From positions 8,757,829 through 8,821,828 of the forward strand of contig RSEF01000002.1 of assembly GCA_003993805.1 (NCBI GenBank): 64,000 bases of DNA, given 5' to 3'. The stretch is from Himantopus leucocephalus. Lineage: Eukaryota > Chordata > Aves > Charadriiformes > Recurvirostridae. The translations under genes and the position numbers were made by a program. How positions within the stretch are numbered: position 1 is the stretch's first letter; each line of letters opens with the position of its first letter. The notes under the pieces were generated by a model. That model worked only from the letters and a program-made list of their open reading frames with translations, searched no databases and was not told the DNA's origin. Positions 37,891 through 50,533 of the stretch are shown here, one piece after another.

Positions 37891-39576
37891 TGATACTTTC
37901 CAAGAAGGTGATTAACTGGATAGGTTATGGAAAAGTTACCACAACTGAGCAAACCAAAAGTACGTTCAGCTCCTTCACAGCAGTTGTTCCCATGAGTACT
38001 CTCACTTCATGGATAATGCAGGTTACCTTCTCTCACTCTGGCCCCGAGGGTCAGGGCAAAAACTAAACAGTGACGATAAAATATTTAGTAGTTGCTTATT
38101 CAGGGAGCACCAGCTGAGGACTTTGTGAAGAAGTGGTTTGTGATCATGTAATTAATGACAGTAGCAAAATACATATTCATGAGCTAGATGGATTCTGGTA
38201 TTTCCTCATTTTTGAGTGCTTGTTGCTGTAATCTTAATATTGAAAACATTTCTTCTCAGTGTGTAGCGCATTAGTCAGGGTGGGCAACAGAAGGCATAAC
38301 TGACTCCCAAACATTCTAAGAGGCTTCCCTGGCTTCTGGGCACCAAGTAACAACCAAAAGTGCCTTTTTGTCTCTCCAGCAGGGAAGTCAGTCCATGGGG
38401 ACTATCCCTCCTGATGAAAATCAAAGGGAAGAGGCTTGGGATTTTTTCCTGTGTTCCAATTCACAGAAAAGTTTGGGTATCTTTCCACTTGCATACAAGT
38501 TATCTTACAGATATAGGTGACGCTAATTCAGAAATTATAATTCAAAAGGACTATCAAAAGCATTTCAAAAATAAATGTAGGATGGCTGTCAGCAGACTTA
38601 TTTTAGTTAATAAACTCTATGGCTTTAAACATCCAATAAAGTTCATCTCAGGTCTTAATGACCCCCACTCCCTTTATTGAGGCTTGCATATTCTCTCCAC
38701 AATGGTTAGTTCAGTGGTTGTAAAGGCAGAAACAAAGTACTAGAAACAGAAAACATGCAAATAAAATTCCTGCACGTCCTTCAGAAACTGTCTGTGCAGC
38801 CTGTAATTTCTAGGGCAAAGGTTTGATGTCTCATGCTTCAAGTGAAGTTTGAAACTGAAACAAACCCTGGCTCCTGTGGAGAAGAAAATGTGTTGAGGAA
38901 GTTTGTCCTTTTTAATCAGAGCACCTAAGAAAAAGTGTTAGATCTAAAATACGTAGGTTTTGCCAGAACAGGCTTCCATAAAAACCCAAGCCAGAGAAAT
39001 GTTTCTGTGGTTTTTTAATAAGATTTACATCGGAAAATAAGATTTTGGAGGACTCTTTTTCAATGCTACCGAACTAGACAGAGCAGTAAAGCAACCAAGA
39101 AGCCAAGATCGCTTAGATTCAACTAAATAAAAAGTATGATAGATTAACTTTTTAGCTGAAGATAAGAGAAATGCAGAAACACAGTATGTACCAAAATAAT
39201 TATTTTTAAGGTACTCTTATAAAAATATTTTGTTATTAAATAGTTTTGTTACATTTTACTTAGAAACAGGGCCTGCCCTCGTTTCTGTGATTGTTTGTTA
39301 CAGCACTTTCAACACCTCCATCCCTCTGTAAGACTATAGAAAAGAGGTTCAGGAAAAATTTTCAATAATTGCTAGAGGCAGGTCTCCAAACAGAGCACCC
39401 ACCATCAAGTTGCTGTTCTATAATTGGTTTGTTATGTTGAAATAAATATTGCAAGGGCTTTTCCAGTGGATTAAATGTTTTTTAGTGAGGACTATTTCAA
39501 GGTAATATCTTGTAATGAATATTAGGGCTTTCCAAAACACACGTGCTCGCAAATGTTCATGCATGTGTGTAAATCA
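37891..39576. other. Unique DNA between CR1 copies
   Basis: The first bases after 37890 may still belong to the CR1 but no longer align by eye. A 106-codon ORF (38360-38680, +) has no recognisable family. No gene is supported. Confidence 0.45.
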
Positions 39577-39768
39577 CAGAATCACAGAATGGTGAGGGTT
39601 GGAAGGGACCTCTGNNNNNNNNNNNNNNNNNNNNNNNNNNNNNNNNNNNNNNNNNNNNNNNNNNNNNNNNNNNNNNNNNNNNNNNNNNNNNNNNNNNNNN
39701 NNNNNNNNNNNNNNTCAGCCTTTCCTTATAAGAAAGATGCTCCAATCCCCTAATCATTCACTAAGTGT
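39577..39768 (-). mobile_element. CR1 LINE 3' fragment, interrupted by assembly gap
   Basis: The left flank of the gap reads AATCACAGAATCACAGAATG followed by GAGGGTTGGAAGGGACCTCTG, a CR1 3' end in reverse. The right flank (39715-39768) reads TCAGCCTTTCCTTATAAGAA and AGATGCTCCAATCCCCTAAT. On the minus strand that encodes IRGLEHLSYKERL, the conserved CR1 ORF2 C-terminal block. Both flanks therefore belong to one copy. The middle, including the end of ORF2, is hidden by the Ns. Confidence 0.85.
39615..39714. other. Assembly gap of 100 N
   Basis: Exactly 100 N, the usual placeholder for a gap of unknown size. Comparison with the CR1 copy at 36925-37890, where the matching flanks lie about 334 bases apart, suggests that roughly 330 bases are missing, not 100. 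Confidence 0.95.
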
Positions 39769-39877
39769 CAGCTATGGCTGTCCTGAAGACAATATTATGC
39801 ATTGGTTGTATCGTTTGCAAAAGTTTGCAACACATATGACATCATATAGAAACATGAAAAAAAAAAAGTATTCTTGA

Positions 39878-40212
39878 ATCATAGAATCATCTAGGTTGGA
39901 AGGGACCTTCAAGATCATCGAGTGCAACCATTGACCTAGCACTGCCAAAACCATCACTAAACCATGTCCCTAAGCACCACGTCTACCCGTCTTTTAAATA
40001 CCTCCACGGATGGAGATTCCACCCCTTCCCTGGGCAGCCTGTTCCAATGTTTGATAATGCGTTTGGGGAAGAAATTTTTCCTACTATCCATCCTAAAACT
40101 CCCCTGGCGCAACTTGAGGCCATTTCTTTTTGTCCTATTGGCTGTTACTTTGGAGAAGAGACTGACCCCCACCTCTCCACAACCTCCTTTCAGGTAGCTG
40201 TGGAGAGTGATA
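39878..40212 (-). mobile_element. CR1 LINE 3' fragment with an uninterrupted ORF2 C-terminus
   Basis: The 3' end reads AATCATAGAATCATCTAGG then TTGGAAGGGACCTTCAAGAT on the + strand, in reverse orientation. The minus-strand frame is open for about 80 codons and shows the conserved CR1 ORF2 C-terminal blocks [43 protein letters not shown] and [15 protein letters not shown]. It ends near 39957 at the ORF2 stop, with a short 3' UTR. It is truncated at its 5' end near 40212, so it cannot move. The clean frame suggests that it is younger than the other CR1 copies in the window. Confidence 0.95.
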
Positions 40213-42230
40213 TGAATATTTGGTCTGTCTTTGAGCTTCCTTGAACTCATGGCTGCTGAGAGTTAGTAATTTTGTCAGCAGTTTCATTATTTGATGCCTA
40301 AAGGTAGGCAATTACATTTTGTATTTGAGTTTCAAATATCCTCTGAAAATCAAGTGATTTATTTAAGTGCTTTGCTGTGAACTTAGCCCAATTTCTGTTA
40401 CTCATGCAGGAATATATTGGCTAGCATTCTTCAAAAGTTTGTCTCAGAATTAATAGGCATATGCAAACACATATTTTGATCTGCCTAGGTTTTGTGTTCT
40501 TGCTTCTTTTAATAGGTACTCAAACATCACATATAACCTTTTGTCCATCTCCTTCTCCACAGGGCTATATTTATAAATGGTTTCACCTTTAATATGGCCC
40601 TGCTTTCCTATTTTAGAGAACAGAAACGACTTATCAGCCTGGTAGCAGATCCTTATTTTGTCTGCCTCCCACAATCCATCAGGAGAGGGTTAAGAAAAGG
40701 ACCAGTTATCTCATAGCAGTCAAATTCTTTGTACATCATTGAGTTTTACATTGAACATCTCTGTGTGCTGTCAGCTGCAGAGAAAGAAGATTACACTGTG
40801 TGTCTGCTACATGAATACCCTGTAAATACTGCTTCACTGCAAAAGGTAGATTTCTAATCAGCTATGAAATAAACAGAAACTGCTAGTTATTTTAGCATTC
40901 AAACAGTCAAATTTGGTTGCTTTAATGCACAACAGCAAATTACTTAATGTATTAACAGACGTCTAATAGCACAACCGCCAAAATATCCAAAGGAGTAAAA
41001 CAAACCCCACAAACGAGAGAGGTTATGAAAATATTTAACAAGAGCAGTCCTACATCCTGGGCTGCTCAGCAGCATCTACAGTGCAAGCAATTCTTCTTGA
41101 ACCAACAAATGATTTTGAACCACTGATCCCCAAGCTGGTGGGGAATAAGGACAGTGGGGATGGGGAGATGCAAGATTGTTTGGGGTTTGATGTTTGGTTT
41201 TTGCCAAGACAGTCTTAAACGGCCATCTTTCCAGGCACCACTGAATAGAGCTGAAACAAAAGCTTTTACCTAATTTGATAGGAAACAACTGCATAAGGGG
41301 AAAAGTGGAGATATACTTGAGATTTTAGATTTTTAAAACATCAGGCTGTAAGCATACACATGTTGCAGGTCAGCTGTTTATGGAAACAGCAATGGGGGAT
41401 GCAGTCAGCAACCAGTCTTGAACGTATCTTGTTGCTGAAAGCACGTCTATATACAGGAATACATAGGGGTCTAGTAAATTCCAGAGGAGAAAAAATCTGA
41501 ATTAGAGAAGTGACGGTTTCTTGTAGGATGCTCTTATATCTTTTGAGAAATGACAGGGATCTTTATGAAGTGATGAAACACTTGCAAAATCACAGCACAT
41601 GTGCCGATTGCTCATTCTGCTGCTGGTGGGGATTGTAATAGTATAGCCTGCATGGGGCTTTGTTTTCACAGTTAGACACAGAAACAAATCCAAACTTCAT
41701 AATTAGGGCATAACCCAAATCCCAGGCTTTTAAAAACTGCTATTTAGCTCTGCTGTTCATGATGTTTCCCTAAGGACTCAACACTGACCAATCACTGACA
41801 TTTGAATGTTGGCCATAGGAGGCTTTTACAAATAATGGCCCTTGTAATGTCCATAGCACAGCGAACAGCCTTGCTACTACGGATTTACTGCTTCAGAGAT
41901 TCCTACCTCTGGAAGCCCCTTTCTTGTGGCAAATGTAAATACTATTGTTTAAAAATTAGCATAGACCCTTAATAAGATGTTACAAAGATACTGTTTTAAA
42001 TTTCACTGAGAAAATATCAGCCTCTATATAAAAGGATCAGGTTTTGCAAGTGATATGACATAGCAGATAGAAAGCCATCATGATGGGTTTATGTCATGTC
42101 ACTTCAGTTTAATACAAAGAAAATTCTGCACGTCAGTAGCTATTCTTTGACAGTTTTTTGTTATTTCTTCCATTATCATTACAATACAGGAGGAGTCTTC
42201 AAACTTTTTAGATATTTTGGTTGCCTGCAT

Positions 42231-42270
42231 TTCTTGTGCAAGCATTGAGCTTCTTGTGGAAGCATTAAAA
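42231..42270. repeat. 20-bp tandem duplication
   Basis: TTCTTGTGCAAGCATTGAGC (42231-42250) and TTCTTGTGGAAGCATTAAAA (42251-42270) agree at 15 of the first 16 positions. This is a small diverged duplication. Confidence 0.65.
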
Positions 42271-43057
42271 GGGTCTGCTTACAAACGGGAACGCCGTCCT
42301 GCCTAATGAATGTGATGCTCTGTTGGGACACGGGGATTTTCGTTCACTCCCCCAGCTCTGTTACTGGCCTGCTCATGACCACAGGTTAGCTGAACGCTGG
42401 GTGCAAACAACACGTCTAGGTCAGTGTCTTTAAATTAAATAGGTGGAAAATGCAGCTTAGTTATTGTGGTTTAATTTTTGATCCACATTCTTTGAAAAAA
42501 TGCAAACTTGCAAATGCCAGAGACTCTGAAAAAAATGATATTTTTCTTAGCTATCCAGTTTCTCCTTCTGTTGCCAATTTTAATTCTACATGTACTTTCA
42601 AAACTGTATTTCTTCAAATCTTGGGCATGGCATTTTATTCCAGCCTAGCCTATAAGGAAGAAAAGGGCTTTGAACCCTTAACCAGGACATATTAAGAGGG
42701 AAAGAGGGAAAAAAATCTTTCATTCTTGAAAACTAGTATCCTTTATTTTTTGTCTGAGCTTTGAATTACTGTTGAGTTTGTGGGGGTTTTTTTATTTCTT
42801 TTTTAATGAAAGTGTTGTGGGGAAAAAAAAAAGAGAGTCCTTTCTAGTATGTGACATAAAAGAAATAATAAGTGAAGCTGAAAATAGCTGGAAGAAATAA
42901 AAACTCTTTTGGTCTTAGCTTTCTCTTGCTTCAGTTTTCCATCAGCATAACTCTCTAGCCTAGCCTGGGCAATGGCAGTCACATGAGAATTAGCTTTTCC
43001 TAAATGCATTTGTGAAAACACTTGTTTCTTCAACCAGTATAAAATTAAACTCCGCTA

Positions 43058-43105
43058 TTTTCTTCTACACCTATTCGTTTGTTTTCTTCTAGACCGATTT
43101 GTTAG
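43058..43105. repeat. 24-bp diverged tandem duplication
   Basis: Two adjacent 24-mers, 43058-43081 and 43082-43105, both begin TTTTCTTCTA and end with GTTTG or GTTAG. They differ at about four positions. Confidence 0.65.
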
Positions 43106-44554
43106 AGACTGAGGTCCTAGATTTGCTAATCAAACCTTCTCTCAGGCACAGATATACACTGACAGGATCCAATAAAGGTCAGGGTTTACATGTGAAAATA
43201 ATTTACAATTTAGACAAATTGACAGTTATTTTTTATTTTCAGGGTAATAAAGACCATATATTTTAGATCATACGTAACCTCTGATCAAGCGACTGACTTT
43301 GCAATGTACGCTGGCTCCATGCTTGGAGTCAGGCGCAGACCTGGAGCCTTGTTTTGTGTTTTCAAAACAGCAAGCATCCCAGTTCCCACAGCAGCATATA
43401 GGAACACTGGCTCCTCTGCTTTGGTCTCTTCAGGCACAGATAAGCAAGTCATTCCAACTTTAAGCTAATAAAAACTTGAATTGTTGCCAAAAGATGTGTT
43501 AAAAGGACAATAGCAAGTCTAAAAATCAAAATACATCATTCATTCCCCCTGGAATGGATTCCCGATGCTCAAAGGCTTCATTTCAATCCCAAAGTGAATA
43601 TGAGCAACTTTGAATAGCTGTGTACGATCTTTTGAAGGTTTGTGGGGTTTTTTCAAAAGAAAACTTTTCTTACTATGCTGTATCCTCAAATCTTATTAAT
43701 CAATAAAGCCTTAAAGTGGCAAGTCAGTCATATCCTCCCGCTAGGGTAAATGATAGTTTAAACCCTTTCTAAAAATTGCTTCCTTTTTTCCTCTCTTCTC
43801 CATCATAACGTTTGTTTTGTTACAGGCTGCAAATGTGCTTTTCTGACTGCACTTTGTCACCCACAGATTCCACTGCACAGTGGGTGGAGAGCTGGGGATT
43901 TGTGTTCTGTTTTCATGCAGAGCTGTGCATTAAAAAATGTGCTGCTGCTGTTGTATTGTGAGCGGAACATCTTACCAAAACAGATTAATGATAGTCTTTC
44001 CAATCTAAATAAAACTAAATAAATGAACTTGATTACTTTCTCTTCAGAAAATAAGAATACAAAGAGAAAAGAAAAAAAAAAAAAAAGCAAAAAGCTTAAA
44101 TCTGTGATGATTCCTGTGCACGTATATTTGGTTGTGGTTCCATTAATAATAAACTAAAGTCTAGTCCTTTAATGAGGAGACAAGAGGCATCAGTGGTGCC
44201 CCTTGTTATTAGTTCAACTTTTCATTATGAGTAATTCTGACCTGTATAATGAAATCAGATTATGTGTGAAAAACAAAGCAATACTATACTGAAATGCAGT
44301 GTGAAGGTCAAATGTGGATTTGGTAGCTGTGGAAGAGTAAGAGACAACTCATTTTTTAATAGACCCAGGAAAATATTTCTGATTCTGAAGTACAGTTCAG
44401 GAGGGAGATAAAAGGAATAAGAAAAGAGTGGTGTGGCTTGAACACCCAAAAAGAGAACAAGGAACTGGAAAATATATTTCCTAAGACAACCCCTGACACA
44501 GAGCTTGATTCCAGTCACTAACTCTCCTTCTTCTGTTTCGTTTTGTGTACACAG

Positions 44555-44824
44555 GGAATTACGATACTCATCAAGGGTCTGGGTCAGGCCCCCAGTGTTG
44601 TGAATGAAAACATATCCACTGCCTGTGGTAGTAGCTCAACATTCAGTGCTTCCAGAGGTTCATGCTTATTTATAAGCAGATTGCTCCTGGATTCATTTTT
44701 ATTATTTAGAGGTGAAAAATATCATACTGATGCTCAGGAAGTGAAATTATATGACAATATTGGCTCTGCATTCAAAGGTTTACATTCTGCACGGTGCCCT
44801 TTAATTGAAACACGGACATTCTGA
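44555..44824 (+). other. Exon-like open stretch after a strong acceptor (unproven)
   Basis: CTCCTTCTTCTGTTTCGTTT followed by TGTGTACACAG (AG at 44553-44554) is a good 3' splice site. The following 89 codons (starting GITILIKGLGQAP) are open to TGA at 44822-44824, and an AATAAA lies at 45014-45019. The peptide matches no family I recognise. Open runs of this size are not rare here, so this is only a candidate terminal exon. Confidence 0.12.
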
Positions 44825-46870
44825 GAATGATTATGGCATTTATAAAATATCATCAATGTGATTGGTATGGATTCAATACATTTAGAACACAGTCTTGTGA
44901 GTTTCCTTTTTCTTTCTTTTCCAACATTTGAATTTTGCAAAAGTGCAAGAAACATTGAAAACCTCTGATTTTAGTATTGTTGAATGTAGGTGAAAATAAC
45001 AAAGCTGATAAAGAATAAAATACATTTCTCAGTAATTATTTCAGGATGGAAATTGTTAAAATATGCAAGTGTTACCACCCATTATCTAGCTTGCTGTAGC
45101 AAATACTCACCCTCTGTGAAAATGATGCTTCTACTTTAAAAAAAAAAAAACAGTCTAAATGCACTCACAGTAAAGACTGCAGATCTGTTTAAATTTAGAG
45201 AAAAGAAAAGGATGGAACAAGTAAGATATAAACTGGAAACTCTGGGTCTGGGAACCTGCAACCTACAGACTGTGAGGAAAGAGGCTTCAGATCCAAATCT
45301 ATGTCCAGGACTGTCCTTTGTTTATAAACCCCAGGAAAGGTCAATCCCCATTTTGATCTTTGAAAGAGAAAAATAAGCCATGTCCCTCTGCCAGCCCAGG
45401 CTTTGCTTCGATTCACCCTCTCTGGCCACAGCTGTCTTCACTTTGGAAAGGTCCATAGGGCTGCCACTCTCCTTCCCAGTGCTGCTCGTTACAAGCGTGT
45501 GTTGGGGTATCTCAGTCCCAATGGGGGAATACGGCCTCCACGTGCATCCCACGAAAGGTTCAAGTTTCATCTATTTTCCATCTAAGTCAGAAGAATACAA
45601 CTTTTACAAGGGGATGTAAATTCCGGTAAGGCATTAATGACTAGAGTATTTTATTTTTGCTGGTATTGATGTCTCAATTTATTTCATATTTTTCAACAGA
45701 CTTTCTTAAATGTTTGCCTTGTGCTCTAAGAAATTAATCTTTTTTTTATTCCTTAGTGGTTTATTACCTGTTGCAGAAGTGTGAGAGAACAAGATGATTT
45801 CATGTTTAGTGTTTTGTGTTGTTAAACTAACGCTGACTTTCAGTGAGTGTTTGTCTCTCTAGTTTGCATATTAGTTTAAGTTTGCGAGGTACTTTGCGAT
45901 CTTTTAGATGACAAGAAGTATATAAAAGTGAGTTTTATTATGCAGATAAGCATAACAGAGCCTAAAAATGCTTTCACACAATCCCACACAACTTCATGTG
46001 TTAATATGAAGAACTTGTAAATTGTCAGCACTAACAAAATCATTTGCTGAGCTGCCTCTTTAGGACAGCTATGTATTACTGAGAGATTAATTTTTGCTCT
46101 ATAAATACAAGTCTATGTAAAGAAACATCTATGTCACTAGATATTGCTGCAGAAGTGACATTGGTCTATTGAAATTCTCAGTTTAAAAAGGTGTTCCAGT
46201 TTTTTATCTTAAACGAGATCAAAATAAAACAAAAACCGCAATGGAGAAATGAGTACTACTGTTGCTAGTGTTTCAGTCCCCAAATTAAACCAAAACACAG
46301 TTTACTAGGGAAAGAGAAATATCATGGATTTGAGGGTACTGGGAGCTTTGCCAATTTTTTAATTAAAGTATGGGGAGTCACATGCAAAGCTTCAGGAACC
46401 AGTGGGAGGAGAGGAGCAGAGGCTGCTCTGTCTCGTGCATCTTACACTCCTGCACGGGGGAACGCTGGCTCCCAGCAAAGACTTCGTTTATGCAAAAGCT
46501 TGCCTTTCCTTGACCTGGGCTTTTCAGTTTGGTCTGAAATAGAAGACTCTTTATCAGAATGGCTGATTAATTGTACATCAGAATGTCTGCTTCAGCTGCT
46601 GACTTTAGTTAGCTGTCACTTGTCCAAGTTTATCCAAAACTGAATAGCAACTTCTTGGGCAACTAAACCTTTATTATATTAGCTCAAAACTGAAATATTG
46701 TGCTAAAGAAAGGATCTGAAGTTTGTCTCGCTGTAGCAAAGATATAATTAACTAGTTTACTTGTTTTCAGGCTGTAGGTGTTGTGCTTTACTAGAAAGAG
46801 CCAAATTGCAAGCCAGAGGGCTTCCTCCTGGCTCTAATATCTCCAAGGAATGAAGCTGTATCCCTTTCCC

Positions 46871-46966
46871 CTGGCAGAACTGAGGACACCGAGCCTCAGA
46901 AAGCCTTTGCGTGAAGCATGCAGGTGTCAGGGACTACAAATAGGAGCCTACATCCCAAGGGCACAG
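46871..46966 (+). repeat. Probable ancient MIR-like relic
   Basis: GGCAGAACTGAGGACACCGA, then GCATGCAGGTGTCAGGGAC, then AAATAGGAGCCTACATCCCA keep the order of the MIR-type tail (gaactgaggcacag ... cacaggaagtcagtgac ... gaacccanatcccaag). The match is weak. Confidence 0.35.
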
Positions 46967-48309
46967 AAGGAGAGATGCTTGGGAAGAGCAGGCAGCGTGT
47001 CTGCCGCGGGGGCAGTCAGCACATAGAGACTTTCTCATGTGTCCAGAGGTGAGTGTCAGGGTTGGTTTGATCCAGTAAGGCACTGAAAGTCATCCTTCTC
47101 AAAAATCTTACCTTCACCATTGCTGGGTTTTCGCTACATAATGAGTAGTTATTGCATTCAGGGTTAGTATTTTGTGCTGTCATAGAAATAAGTGTGAAAA
47201 ATGAGAACATTTTGGTATCTCTTTCTGCTCATCTTGGAGAAAAGATGGTTCCTTGCCTCACAAGGCTCTGCCTGCCTGGAGGTCCCATCACATTTACCTT
47301 CAGTGTGAAGTTGTAAGTCAAAACGACCTAGTTCAGAGGGGTAAAGTCTTCCTTCCTCTTGGAGTGACAGGGGACAAGCTAGCTCTGGGCAGACTCATTT
47401 ACATATTGTCTGGTTGTCCTTACTTCTTGTTCCACATACCAGGTTGGGCTGATTGTGTAACTGGTTATGTGAGTTCTCTCTCTAGTTCAGGAACAGCAGA
47501 TAGAGCAAGTTAGAGGTTGATGCCTTGTCGTAGACACCCAGGTGGTCCATGCTGAAGCTGACTCTGAACTTTACATTACACTAGGCTTTCTCAAGTGTGA
47601 TGGAACGTATACCTATTTGTACTGGGATTATTTATTTTACAACAACAGACTGAGAACCTCATGAAGATGGGTCCCATTTGTCCAGAATGTAGCCCAGATT
47701 TCTCCATTTTATTGATTCATACTCAACAGTGCAGGGCCTACAGTTACCAAATCTTGGCAGCCCTTGAAAAGGCTGACCTGTATTACCATTTCCATAGCCT
47801 TGGCTATCCTAATTGGCAAGGTTTATATGGTCCACCTAAATCTTGCATTTTTGCGATTACTTAACTTCAGGACCATATCTCTATGAAAGCTTCTGGGACT
47901 GAAAATTGCTAATGTTGCATGACATACTAAAGTATAATAGTTCTTTGTCAAGTCCTAATCCAGTGCTTCTTGTACAGCGATCATAACAGAGCAGTGTTGG
48001 AGGGGGAAGAAGGCTCTGGAGTGAAGGCTCTGTTTTACTGAATGCAGAATCCTTATCTTTCAGAATTCATCTATTTCCCAAAATCGGAAACCAGCAAAAT
48101 GTTTCTCCGAGTTTTTTATCAGGCATCAGTTGGTGTTTAAATGATTATAAGCATGTTATGAAAATTGATCTGCGCTCGACTTGCTTTATAGTTGGAAGTA
48201 AATCATTATTGATTTTATATTTTTGTATTAAATTATATATCATGGCTTTAAAGTGCCAAATGCATGAATAAATATAACCCACTTTTAAAGCGGGTTGTTA
48301 CACATTCTC

Positions 48310-48321
48310 CCAGAAGGTGGC
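48310..48321 (+). promoter_or_regulatory. CTCF-like motif
   Basis: CCAGAAGGTGGC followed by AGCTGG matches the CTCF core CCASYAGRKGGC with one mismatch (A in place of the pyrimidine). A 12-bp match with one mismatch occurs by chance in DNA of this length, so binding is unproven. Confidence 0.2.
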
Positions 48322-48533
48322 AGCTGGGGAGCTCATACTAGTACGTAGTACACTCAGACTATTCCAGTGTGAACACTTAGTGTTGGTGAAATAAGACTAT
48401 GATAGGGCGGAAAGGGGGAACCGCACCTCCACACAACACCATTCACGTCATTAGCCTTGAACGGGGAGTTGCATGAGAGTGTTGTCCTGAACACTTTTAA
48501 TGGCATGAACATCCTTTTCCACAGAAAAAAGAT

Positions 48534-48557
48534 AAAATCAGATATCTATCTGATTTT
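48534..48557. repeat. Perfect short inverted repeat
   Basis: AAAATCAGAT (48534-48543) and ATCTGATTTT (48548-48557) are perfect 10-bp arms with the 4-base loop ATCT. The hairpin has no run of T after it, and a bacterial-type terminator is not expected in this genome. Confidence 0.85.
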
Positions 48558-50533
48558 ATTTATTTTATATATACAGACACACAAAAAAATTTAAATATAT
48601 TTGAAGGAAGCAAGGAGTCTCTGCAGAGGGAAGAGATGGGAAGCCAAGGCAAAGTAGAGTGGGGTAGGTCTAGGTGGCCGAAATCCAAAGAGGATACAAA
48701 TGTGGCCGTTAGCTCTGGGTTGGGAGGTCCAGTGTGTGGTCGTAGAACTTGTGTCAGGAGGGCTGAAAGACACCTGGTGATCCAAAATGACCAGAACAAA
48801 CAGCAAAATAAATACAGGGAGAGCAGGAGACTGTGATAGCAGTGGATGCAAATTCCTGCAGAATTTTTAGAATGAGAGATTTTTTGGAGTGACTCTTGAG
48901 ATTAAAGGAAAGATTGTTTGGAGTGATGACATAGTACATGTGAGAAGGTGGGTGGCAGCTCCCAAAATCTGAAAAGCTGTGGTTTGCTGGGGTCAGAAAG
49001 AAGAATTTTGCAGCTGTTGAGACTACAGGCAGCTCGGTGATTATTTAGCAGGGTAGTCTGGCTTTTTCTTCTTCTATGCGTATTTTTAAGTCAGCCATGA
49101 AACACTTGTGACTTTACGGGGATGGCTGCACAAACTGTCCTTTCCTGGAGTAACACCTGATCACTTTTTCTTAAGAATGCCTCTTAAAAAATTGAAAATG
49201 CAATATTTCATTGTTTGTGGGGGGAAAAAAATCTTAAAAGAGAATAAGGTATTCTTTAAATTAAAAATAAAAACAAAAGGGTTATTTCTAAAGGAGCTAT
49301 GTATTTAGAAATTTAGGTTAAACTTTCTCTATGTTATATCAGTTTCTTGTACACTTAAGACTGTGAACAATCAAAAGTGTACCTGTTTCAGAAATAATGA
49401 TGAAAGGTCCAGCAGAACAGGCTGTCCTTTGCATCTAAATGAGAAAAATACATTTCAACAGCCATTTCCAGCCGCTTAAAGCATGTGCTAGCTGAAGATA
49501 CAAAATACCAAATTTTGACAGAAATTTTGTAGTTAAATGAAAACAACATGCATTTTTGTGTGCTGAAAATTAAAAAATAACCTTGCTTGTGATGAGCAGT
49601 TCTGGTGTTGCTGGAATATTAGCGTGAGTTTTGAGAACAGTTGTATAAACAAAGCTTTATTAACCGACCTGCTAAATCAGCAGCAATAGTTTCAAATTCT
49701 GGTTTCATTTGTGTTCCCTCTTTATTAAGAACAATTATAATTAACAGTTTCTGTTGGAGACTCTCAATTTTAGCTTTAAACCTTCACAGGAATCTCCAGA
49801 AGAGCACAACTGTTCTCTGTTCTATGAAATTTAATTGGCTTTAACATGGTTCCTGCTAATAAAATAGAAAAGTAATATATCAGTAGGTGTCCTCCCTCGT
49901 TGCTTTCTCCTATTACAGCAATCCCACATTGGACTGCGAGTGCAATTTGATTCGCAAGTAAATCAGGAACAGTTTCTTAAAGGGCGATTTGTGAGGCACA
50001 CCACTGCTGCAGAAAGTAGCTTTGATTAGTGAGTAGTTGACATCCTTTCCCAGAAAACCTCATGTTACAGGGAGCATTTTGCAGTACTTCAGATGGAGAA
50101 ATTAAAAGGCTATTGATCTCTTGTTCGTTAACAATCTTATTACACTTTTGCTAGACCGGCTGCCTAATGCCCTGTCAAAATTCACACTTGGCTGCCTGTC
50201 ATACATCTGCATACTTTCCAGCATCAGCCCTGTAGGATAATGTGACATTTTTTTACTTTCTGTCTCAAACTGTTGTGCAATCTTGTCCTGTGATATTTAC
50301 ACTTATCTAGAAGCAGTTGCATATCAGCACTTAGTGAGAGACTCCCTAGACACACTTGAGTTGTACAAATGTTAAGGCCCCACACTTACAATAAATATTC
50401 TAACACTCATACAGTATTAATAATACAAATTCATAATATTTATAATATATCCCAGGGGAGAGGAAGGGAGGTTCGCTTAAGTGTATTACACATCATTTCA
50501 AAAAGGTTTGGAAACAGCTGCTTTCTTTCCTAG

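Larger units (their letters stand above)
40213..46870. other. Unique AT-rich DNA, no gene recognised
   Basis: Contains diverged tandem duplications at 42231-42270 and 43058-43105 and an A15 tract (44072-44086). Sequence at about 42350-42425 (CCCAGCTCTGTTACTGGCCT, GACCACAGGTTAGCTG) weakly resembles a MIR-like repeat on the opposite strand. No protein family was recognised. Confidence 0.45.
46967..50533. other. Unique DNA, no gene recognised
   Basis: Contains an inverted repeat at 48534-48557 and a possible CTCF-like word at 48310-48321. Short ORFs only. Confidence 0.5.

Noticed and set aside
39553..39877. ORFs running through the 100-N gap on both strands
   Set aside because: The frames are open only because Ns give no stops. 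The real sequence there is CR1.
42350..42425. MIR-like relic on the opposite strand
   Set aside because: Only two short blocks resemble the family, less than at the called relics.
48534..48557. Hairpin as a bacterial-type terminator
   Set aside because: The window is bird nuclear DNA, and there is no T-run after the stem.
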